A stretch of 64,000 nucleotides of DNA from Streptomyces sp. LUP30 (GTDB taxonomy: Bacteria > Actinomycetota > Actinomycetes > Streptomycetales > Streptomycetaceae): NCBI RefSeq assembly GCF_001746365.1, contig NZ_MJAJ01000001.1:379182-443181 (forward strand), in the 5' to 3' direction. Shown piece after piece: positions 59,701 to 64,000 of this stretch (its first letter is position 1; the number at the start of each line of letters is the position of its first letter). Below the pieces are notes generated by a model. It was given only the letters and a program-made list of their open reading frames with translations. It had not been told where the DNA came from and ran no database searches. A program made the position numbers and the translations under genes.

Positions 59701-60978
59701 TTGCGTCCGAATACGCGTGTTCGACGGCGTCTGCAACTGACGGGGTTTCGCGCGGGAGCAGCAGTCGCGGTGTCCGTCGCCCTCGTCGTGCCCCTCGCTG
59801 CGACCCCGGCGAGCGCGAACACGATCCATGAGACCACGGCCGCCGGGCCTCGGACGCTCTCGACGGTCCGGCAGGACGGCACTGCGGAGACACGCGCTCA
59901 CCTGCAGGCGCTGGCGCGGAAGTTGGTCGAGGAAGGAGTGCCTGGGGTGATCGTGCGGGTGGACGACGGTCACGGCAGGCCCATCGAGATCTCCGAGCAG
60001 GCCGCCTGGACGAAGAAAGACCATCGGCTGAGGGCGGACGACGAGGTGCGAGAAGCGTCCAACACCAAGACGGTGATGGCTGCCCTCGTCCTGCAACTGG
60101 TCGCTGAGCACAGACTCGCCCTCACCGACCCGGTCGACAGGTGGCTGCCCGGCCAGGTGCGCGACGGCAGAGCGATCACCCTGCGCATGCTGCTCAACCA
60201 CACCAGTGGGCTGTTCGACTACACCGAGGACCCCGCTCTCGCACCGGCCCTCACCGGCCGGGACCCCCACGTTTGGACGTCGACGGAAATCCTGAGCCTG
60301 GTGAGCGGACACCCGGCACTGTTCGAGCCCGGCACCGAGTGGTCGTACAGCAACACCAACTACATCGCGATCGGCGCCGTCCTGGAGAAGGCCACCGGTA
60401 AGAACCTTGCGGCGCTGGTGCGGGACCGGATCGCCGGACCCCTGGGGCTCCGGCACACCTTCTACGCCACCGGTTCCGCCTGGCACGACCGGCACGCGCA
60501 CGGCTACGAGCCCGACGCGGCCCACATGCCACCGGACGTCCCCGATGAGTTCAGGGACTACGCCGGGCCTCAGCACGACGACCACGTGGACGTCACCGGC
60601 GACTACGTCACGGCAGACGGAGCGGATGCCGCGATCGTGTCCACCGCCGGCGACTGGTCCCGCTTCTACGGCGCGCTGATGTCGGGCCGCCTGCTGCCCG
60701 CCGCCCAGCTGGCCGAGATGCGCACCACCGTGCCGGAGAACGGGCCCGGGGACCCGGACGAGCTCGGCTACGGGTTGGGCATCGAGACGGCGAAGACCTC
60801 CTGCGGCGCGGTCTGGGACCACGTCGGCGTCGTCCCGGGCTATGCGACCTACAACGTCACCGACTCCACCGGCCGACGCACGGCCGCCTTCTTCTTCGCG
60901 ACGTCCACCCTCAGCAAGCAGGCGCACCACACCGGCGCGGCTCTGATGGACGCGGTCAACTGCGCCCTTTTCGGCTGA
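59701..60978 (+). CDS. Secreted serine beta-lactamase-fold hydrolase (D,D-peptidase-like)
   Basis: 425 residues. Start at the TTG at 59701, six bases after GAAGGAG, giving a signal peptide (LQLTGFRAGAAVAVSVALVV, then TPASA near residue 38); a GTG at 59662 is in frame but has no such site. The fold is penicillin-binding protein/class C beta-lactamase-like: REASNTKTVMAALVLQLV holds the S-x-x-K motif, LFEPGTEWSYSNTNYIAIG supplies Tyr-x-Asn, and VWDHVGVVPGYAT the H-x-G of the third motif. LNHTSGLFDYT is a further family mark. It may act as a D-alanyl-D-alanine carboxypeptidase or an esterase; the substrate is not determined. Confidence 0.9.
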   Translation: MRPNTRVRRRLQLTGFRAGAAVAVSVALVVPLAATPASANTIHETTAAGPRTLSTVRQDGTAETRAHLQALARKLVEEGVPGVIVRVDDGHGRPIEISEQAAWTKKDHRLRADDEVREASNTKTVMAALVLQLVAEHRLALTDPVDRWLPGQVRDGRAITLRMLLNHTSGLFDYTEDPALAPALTGRDPHVWTSTEILSLVSGHPALFEPGTEWSYSNTNYIAIGAVLEKATGKNLAALVRDRIAGPLGLRHTFYATGSAWHDRHAHGYEPDAAHMPPDVPDEFRDYAGPQHDDHVDVTGDYVTADGADAAIVSTAGDWSRFYGALMSGRLLPAAQLAEMRTTVPENGPGDPDELGYGLGIETAKTSCGAVWDHVGVVPGYATYNVTDSTGRRTAAFFFATSTLSKQAHHTGAALMDAVNCALFG

Positions 60979-61165
60979 CCTGCGTGTTTCCGTGGGAGCC
61001 GCCTCCGGATCACTTGGTCACCTGAGGAACCAGGCGGTGGACCACGCCCGGGCTCGGGGTTCCGGGCGGGGAACCCGGGCGGGCGGTGCAGGCCGGCGAT
61101 GCGCGTCCCGGCCTCGCGCCAGGCAGTCCGAGCGCCGCTTGACGCATGGGGCAGATGGGGGCACA

Positions 61166-61194
61166 GTTGTAGATATACGCCGTAAACATACAAC
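61166..61194. promoter_or_regulatory. Imperfect palindromic operator before galE
   Basis: 13-bp arms beginning GTTGTA and ending TACAAC around GCC match at 10 of 13 positions, in an AT-rich patch 30 bases before the galE start. The form is TetR-like. No regulator gene for it is evident in the window. Confidence 0.6.
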
Positions 61195-61223
61195 GTCGCC
61201 CGCGCACACGAAGGAGCCGGGCC

Positions 61224-62279
61224 ATGAGTGCCCCCTCGACCATCCTCGTCACGGGCGGCGCAGGATTCATCGGCAGTCACGCCTGTGTCGAACTGCTCGA
61301 CCACGGCTACGAGTTGATCGTGGTCGACGACTACTCCAACAGCAGGCCACAGGTCTTCGCCCGCGTGGAACGCATCGCCGGCCGATTCCTCGGCACCGTC
61401 TATGAGCTGGACATCCGTGATCGACGCGCCCTGTCGGCCGTCTTCGACCGTCACTCTGTGGACGCCGTCGTGCATTTCGCCGCGCACAAGGCCGTCGGCA
61501 CGTCGACACGGATGCCCATCGACTACTACGACACCAACGTCGGAGGGACGACCGCGCTGCTGAACACGATGCACGAGCACGGGGTGCACCAGCTCGTCTT
61601 CTCCTCGTCCTGTTCCGTCTACGGCGACGCCGGCCATGGACCGCTCGACGAGTCGACCCCGGCCCGGCCCACGAATCCGTACGCCGCGTCCAAGGCCATC
61701 TGCGAACAGATCCTCGCCGACGTCTGCCGCCGTCGCCCCGAGTACACCGTGCTGTGTCTCAGGTACTTCAATCCGGCCGGCGCCCATCCCAGCAGCCTCC
61801 TCGGCGAGGACCCCAGCGGCTCCCCGGAGAACCTGCTGCCGAACCTGGCCCAAGTGGCGATCGGACGACGCGAACGTCTGCGCGTGTTCGGTGACGACTA
61901 CCCGACGGCGGACGGGACCGCCGTCCGCGACTATCTGCACGTCATGGACACCGTCGAGGCCCATCGCGTCGCACTCGACCACCTCGCGGACGGAACGGGG
62001 ATGCGCGTGTACAACCTGGGCATAGGCAAGGGGAGTTCGGTCCTCGACGTGATCGCCTCCTTCTCCGACGCATGCGGCCGTCCCGTTCCGTACGAGATCG
62101 TGGCACGCCGTCCCGGAGACGTCGCCGAGCTCGTGGCAGACGCCTCCGCCGTCGCCCGCGCCTGGGGCTGGCGCCCCTCGCGGGACCTCGCCGACATGTG
62201 CCGGGACGCCTGGCGGTTCCAGCAGCTCAACCCGCACGGTTACACCGGATCTCCCCGTCGCGCGTCGGCCAAGGACTGA
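61224..62279 (+). CDS. galE: UDP-glucose 4-epimerase
   Basis: 351 residues, extended SDR. The N-terminal ILVTGGAGFIGSHACVELLD binds NAD; VVDDYSNSRPQVFARVERI, VVHFAAHKAVGTSTRMPIDY, LVFSSSCSVYGDAGHGPLDE and NPYAASKAICEQILADV (Tyr-x-x-x-Lys) complete the GalE pattern, with RYFNPAGAHPSSLLGEDPSG in the sugar site. It interconverts UDP-glucose and UDP-galactose for polysaccharide or galactose use. ATG at 61224 with GAAGGAG upstream. The neighbour on the right converges on it. An operator-like palindrome lies 30 bases upstream. Confidence 0.93.
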   Translation: MSAPSTILVTGGAGFIGSHACVELLDHGYELIVVDDYSNSRPQVFARVERIAGRFLGTVYELDIRDRRALSAVFDRHSVDAVVHFAAHKAVGTSTRMPIDYYDTNVGGTTALLNTMHEHGVHQLVFSSSCSVYGDAGHGPLDESTPARPTNPYAASKAICEQILADVCRRRPEYTVLCLRYFNPAGAHPSSLLGEDPSGSPENLLPNLAQVAIGRRERLRVFGDDYPTADGTAVRDYLHVMDTVEAHRVALDHLADGTGMRVYNLGIGKGSSVLDVIASFSDACGRPVPYEIVARRPGDVAELVADASAVARAWGWRPSRDLADMCRDAWRFQQLNPHGYTGSPRRASAKD

Positions 62280-62333
62280 CCGCACACCGGCCCGGGGCCG
62301 GCATCTCCCGGACGGGCTTCCCGCCACAACGGC

Positions 62334-64000
<1,667 letters not shown>

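Overview
The window is GC-rich actinomycete DNA, almost certainly from a Streptomyces or a close relative. Coding regions show strong G/C bias at third positions, GTG starts are common, purine-rich ribosome binding sites (GGAGG type) alternate with starts that look leaderless, and the gene content is typical of Streptomyces: ROK, TetR, LysR, PadR and MerR regulators, a PASTA-less Ser/Thr kinase, many secreted hydrolases and a Mak_N-cap protein. No rRNA, tRNA, CRISPR array or complete insertion sequence was seen. The many broken genes and the lack of housekeeping blocks suggest an accessory region, perhaps a chromosome arm; that is inference.

Layout. 0-9 kb: carbohydrate use. A secreted beta-helix protein, an exo-beta-D-glucosaminidase (csxA-type GH2) with a 21-bp palindromic operator in its promoter, a ROK regulator that is its likely repressor, and an APC-family permease. 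9-34 kb: a patchwork of small intact operons and decaying genes. Intact units include a NADAR-domain protein, a SnoaL/NmrA pair with a divergent TetR regulator and double operator, PhzF with a divergent LysR regulator, an SDR plus a DHA2-type drug exporter, two paralogous TetR regulators near alpha/beta hydrolases, a Ser/Thr kinase, and a cytidine deaminase-ASCH fusion. Broken genes include a P-loop NTPase piece, a NucA/NucB nuclease piece, a lipoyl carrier with two compensating frameshifts, a sugar ABC transporter (permease and ATPase), a NadC-like gene, SDR, dehalogenase and quinone-reductase pieces, and two IS transposase remnants.

34-51 kb: PAP2 phosphatase, PadR regulator plus membrane protein, VOC and SDR enzymes, a HEAT-like protein, two small secreted proteins, TetR/DUF1772 and LysR/IMPase/F420-type reductase units, membrane proteins, a maltokinase-cap protein, a MerR regulator and a secreted-type zinc metallopeptidase. 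57-64 kb: an acyltransferase-3, a secreted serine hydrolase, galE and a GH15 enzyme that runs off the right edge.

The most unusual unit is at 51.9-56.9 kb (minus strand): an AraC regulator, then a 73-residue peptide gene with six cysteines and an A-x-A site, a perfect 13-bp hairpin, a MauE/DoxX-like membrane protein with a CxCFG motif, a TlpA/MauD-like protein with a CGKC active site, an ABC exporter without a peptidase domain, and an S26 signal peptidase. The last three genes overlap by 4 bp at both joins. The set reads as a dedicated oxidation, export and leader-cleavage pathway for one disulfide-rich peptide. It resembles the logic of methylamine dehydrogenase small-subunit maturation and of disulfide-containing bacteriocins, but has neither the dehydrogenase nor the usual modification enzymes.
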